From NCBI GenBank assembly GCA_938048505.1, contig CALIUX010000112.1:1-8493 (forward strand): a stretch of DNA of 8,493 nt, given 5' to 3'. The stretch's first letter is position 1; the number at the start of each line of letters is the position of its first letter. Below are positions 6,829 through 8,493 of the stretch, in pieces. A model generated the notes under the pieces. That model saw nothing but the letters and a program-made list of their open reading frames with translations, was not told the origin of the DNA and searched no databases. The translations under genes and the position numbers were made by a program. Origin of the DNA: an uncultured Pseudomonadales bacterium (GTDB taxonomy: Bacteria; Pseudomonadota; Gammaproteobacteria; Pseudomonadales; Cellvibrionaceae).

Positions 6829-7902
6829 TTAATCACCCTTATGGTACGGTTCTGAGAGCTCGTGCACAGATTCAATGAAGGCTTTAGCATGTTCAGGAGA
6901 TACTTCAGGCGTAATGCCGTGCCCCAAATTAAACACATGGCCGCTGCCTGAGCCAAAGCCTTTCAGGATATTTGCAACTTCTTGACGAATGCGGTCAGGC
7001 TTAGCATACAGCATGGCCGGGTCCATATTACCCTGCAGAGCAACTTGATGGCCAACGCGCTGCTTGGCATTAGCAATCGGTGTTGTCCAATCCAGTCCTA
7101 ATGCGTCAGCACCCGCCTCTGCCATAGGCTCAAGCCATTGGCCGCCGCCTTTTGTAAAGAGAATGACAGGGACTTTTCGGCCTTCATGCTCACGAATCAA
7201 ACCATCAACAATCTTTTTCATTGGGTTTAATGAAAATTCCACATAGGCATCGTGTGCGAGCGCGCCACCCCATGAATCAAAAATCTGCACCGCCTGCGCA
7301 CCAGCCTTAATCTGCTCATTTAAATAATTTGTGACGGACAGCACAAGTTTATCAAGAAGTGCATGCATAAGGCTAGGGTTGTTATAAGCCAATGCCTTCG
7401 CTTTGCGAAAGTCTTTACTGGAACCACCCTCAACCATGTACGTTGCCAAGGTCCAAGGGCTACCAGAAAACCCAATCAAAGGGACTCGACCATTAAGTGC
7501 TTTGCGGATAGTTGTCACCGCATCGGTGACATAAGATAAATCTTTAAGTGTATCCACAACCGGTAATGCATCCACATCTGCTGCGGTTGTTACGGTCTTT
7601 TTAAAGCGAGGGCCTTCGCCAGTTTCAAAATATAAGCCCAAACCCATCGCATCAGGAATGGTCAGGATGTCTGAGAATAATATCGCCGCATCAAGAGAAG
7701 GGTAGCGATCTAACGGCTGTAATGTTACTTCACAGGCCATTTCTGGGTTCATACAAAGATCCATGAAACTACCCGCTTTCGCGCGTGATGCCCGATATTC
7801 GGGAAGATAACGACCAGCTTGACGCATCATCCATACAGGGGTGACGTCTACGGGCTCGCGCATCAATGCACGCAAAAAACGATCATTCTTGAGTTCTGAC
7901 AT
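6829..7902 (-). CDS. hemE: Uroporphyrinogen III decarboxylase
   Basis: HemE removes four carboxyl groups from uroporphyrinogen III to give coproporphyrinogen III in cytoplasmic haem synthesis. The 357-residue product has the usual length. The N-terminal signature [16 protein letters not shown] (22-37) carries the substrate-binding arginines Arg27 and Arg31. FSDIL gives Asp78, the invariant residue that binds the pyrrole nitrogens. Next come [13 protein letters not shown] with Tyr155, FDSWGGAL with Ser210, and FNLGHGI with His328 near the C-terminus. All key residues are present. The start is ATG 7902, with GAAGG (7910-7914) seven bases upstream. The nearest upstream gene on the strand is a DamX-like SPOR protein 317 bases away, so hemE probably has its own promoter in the palindrome-rich gap. 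Confidence 0.98.
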   Translation of the reverse strand: MSELKNDRFLRALMREPVDVTPVWMMRQAGRYLPEYRASRAKAGSFMDLCMNPEMACEVTLQPLDRYPSLDAAILFSDILTIPDAMGLGLYFETGEGPRFKKTVTTAADVDALPVVDTLKDLSYVTDAVTTIRKALNGRVPLIGFSGSPWTLATYMVEGGSSKDFRKAKALAYNNPSLMHALLDKLVLSVTNYLNEQIKAGAQAVQIFDSWGGALAHDAYVEFSLNPMKKIVDGLIREHEGRKVPVILFTKGGGQWLEPMAEAGADALGLDWTTPIANAKQRVGHQVALQGNMDPAMLYAKPDRIRQEVANILKGFGSGSGHVFNLGHGITPEVSPEHAKAFIESVHELSEPYHKGD

Positions 7903-7972
7903 TACACTACCTTCAATATTTTTGTGAGTACCTCAGCATGCGCGCCTACCAGCCCTATCCGTAAAAGCGGTA

Positions 7973-7986
7973 ATCAGCTAGCTGAT
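7973..7986. repeat. Perfect 14-base palindrome upstream of hemE
   Basis: ATCAGCTAGCTGAT is fully self-complementary and lies 71-84 bases upstream of the hemE ATG. A site of this size and position could be an operator for a dimeric regulator. The assignment rests on symmetry and location only. Confidence 0.5.
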
Positions 7987-7996
7987 ACAAAATTCG

Positions 7997-8026
7997 ATTA
8001 ATACTGCGTATTTAAATGTTATTAAT
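7997..8026. repeat. Inverted repeat with seven-base arms upstream of hemE
   Basis: ATTAATA (7997-8003) and TATTAAT (8020-8026) are exact inverted copies around a 16-base AT-rich centre containing ATTTAAAT. It is ten bases from the 14-base palindrome. Low-complexity AT sequence makes chance likely; a curved or protein-binding upstream region is possible. Confidence 0.35.
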
Positions 8027-8063
8027 AAGATGTAATAGCGCCTCGACTTCAACGGCACTACAG

Positions 8064-8081
8064 GTTGTTTTAAGTTGTTTT
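8064..8081. repeat. Tandem GTTGTTTT direct repeat with ten-base period
   Basis: GTTGTTTT occurs at 8064-8071 and again at 8074-8081, separated by AA, so the copies fall on the same face of the helix. Repeats of this spacing can be activator or repressor sites, but only two copies are present and no function is shown. Confidence 0.35.
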
Positions 8082-8219
8082 GCTAATGCTGCCGATCAGA
8101 CACGCATTTTTGTAGAGGATTCCCCTAAGGGTGTGATTTGCCGCTCACTTATCCAAGTAATCGCAAGCAGGCTGCCTTCAGCAAACTGCATCAAAGGCCT
8201 CATTTTAAACACAACCGTC

Positions 8220-8492
8220 TTAAGGCTGCTGCTTAAACGCTGTGATTTCTAAGCGCACTGCATTTAAGCTTTTGGGCCAAGGGCCAGAACGCAACTGCAC
8301 AGAGGGTAAGTTGCGAATAGCTGCCGACGCTGATGGTTTATCGGCATAGTAGCCCTCGACCAAAACAAACCAGCTTTTACCAGACCGAATAGAACGATAA
8401 ATACGTAAACTATGGCGGTTAGGCTGCTTTTCGAGAAACGATTTTAACGTAGCATGAGAGCTCGATGCCAGAACTTGCAGCACATAGCCACG
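8220..8492 (-). CDS. damX: DamX-like SPOR-domain protein, C-terminal fragment (5' end outside window)
   Basis: The frame is open to the right edge and gives 90 residues after RGY. They form a nearly complete SPOR domain, which binds denuded peptidoglycan at the division septum. The signature is clear: YVLQVLASSSHATLKSF at the start, then LRIYRSIRSGKSWFVLVEGYYADK, a helix ending AIRNLP, and SGPWPKSLNAV near the end. The tight spacing of VLQVLASS and PWPKS resembles the DamX-type proteins that follow aroB in gammaproteobacteria, where hemE is often close by. DamX is a single-pass inner-membrane protein whose membrane segment would lie outside this window, so the exact name stays provisional. 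Gly-Lys-Ser-Trp-Phe-Val replaces the more usual GKPWYVV, a mild variation. The stop TAA is at 8222-8220. Confidence 0.85.
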   Translation of the reverse strand, partial: RGYVLQVLASSSHATLKSFLEKQPNRHSLRIYRSIRSGKSWFVLVEGYYADKPSASAAIRNLPSVQLRSGPWPKSLNAVRLEITAFKQQP

Positions 8493-8493
8493 A

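Larger units (their letters stand above)
7903..8219. other. 317-base gap between damX-like gene and hemE, no convincing gene
   Basis: This stretch most likely contains the end of the damX-like transcript and the control region of hemE. The part nearest hemE (about 7960-8030) is AT-rich, with a perfect 14-base palindrome and a seven-base inverted repeat. The distal part holds a tandem GTTGTTTT repeat and a weak imperfect hairpin: GCCTT near 8178 with AAGGC near 8197, plus a short inner stem. No sigma-70 promoter stands out on the minus strand, and I see no tRNA or known RNA fold. A 78-codon plus-strand frame (8016-8252) crosses it but looks accidental. Confidence 0.6.

Noticed and set aside
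6609..6878. Plus-strand open frame of 89 codons in the HD-GYP leader
   Set aside because: It overlaps the ends of two genes on the other strand, is made of AT-rich intergenic sequence, and has no similarity to known proteins.
8016..8252. Plus-strand open frame of 78 codons with a vaguely signal-peptide-like start
   Set aside because: It overlaps the 3' end of the damX-like gene on the opposite strand, has no ribosome binding site, opens with rare ATA and AGA codons, and resembles no family I know.

Overview
This looks like an ordinary chromosomal core segment of a gammaproteobacterium. The gene order lolB - ispE - tRNA-Gln - prs - rplY - pth - ychF is the arrangement known from Pseudomonas and many other gammaproteobacteria, and the proteins closely resemble gammaproteobacterial orthologues. 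The genus cannot be fixed from the sequence alone. I see no transposase, integrase, phage gene, CRISPR array or toxin-antitoxin pair.

Region 1 (1-5173, plus strand) is a run of housekeeping genes. It starts with the last codons of lolB (outer-membrane lipoprotein insertion). It continues with ispE (isoprenoid precursor synthesis), a tRNA-Gln(UUG) with an encoded CCA end, and prs (PRPP synthesis), which ends in a clear intrinsic terminator. A second unit follows: rplY (long-form ribosomal protein L25), pth (peptidyl-tRNA hydrolase) and ychF (ribosome-associated ATPase), all serving translation. A GNAT acetyltransferase comes last.

Region 2 (5174-5266) is a short convergent junction. A hairpin overlapping the acetyltransferase stop codon could serve as a terminator in both directions.

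Region 3 (5267-8493, minus strand) reads right to left. It holds the C-terminus of a DamX-like SPOR cell-division protein (cut by the window edge), a 317-base gap with palindromes but no convincing gene, hemE (uroporphyrinogen decarboxylase), and a DUF3391/HD-GYP-type protein. The last has lost about four of the seven expected metal ligands, so it is probably an inactive sensor or scaffold. Its 176-base leader carries a perfect TATAAT and a long interrupted stem-loop.

The most distinctive observations are the degenerate KD...GFP version of the HD-GYP domain and the structured leader in front of it. Nothing here supports a wholly new multi-gene system.
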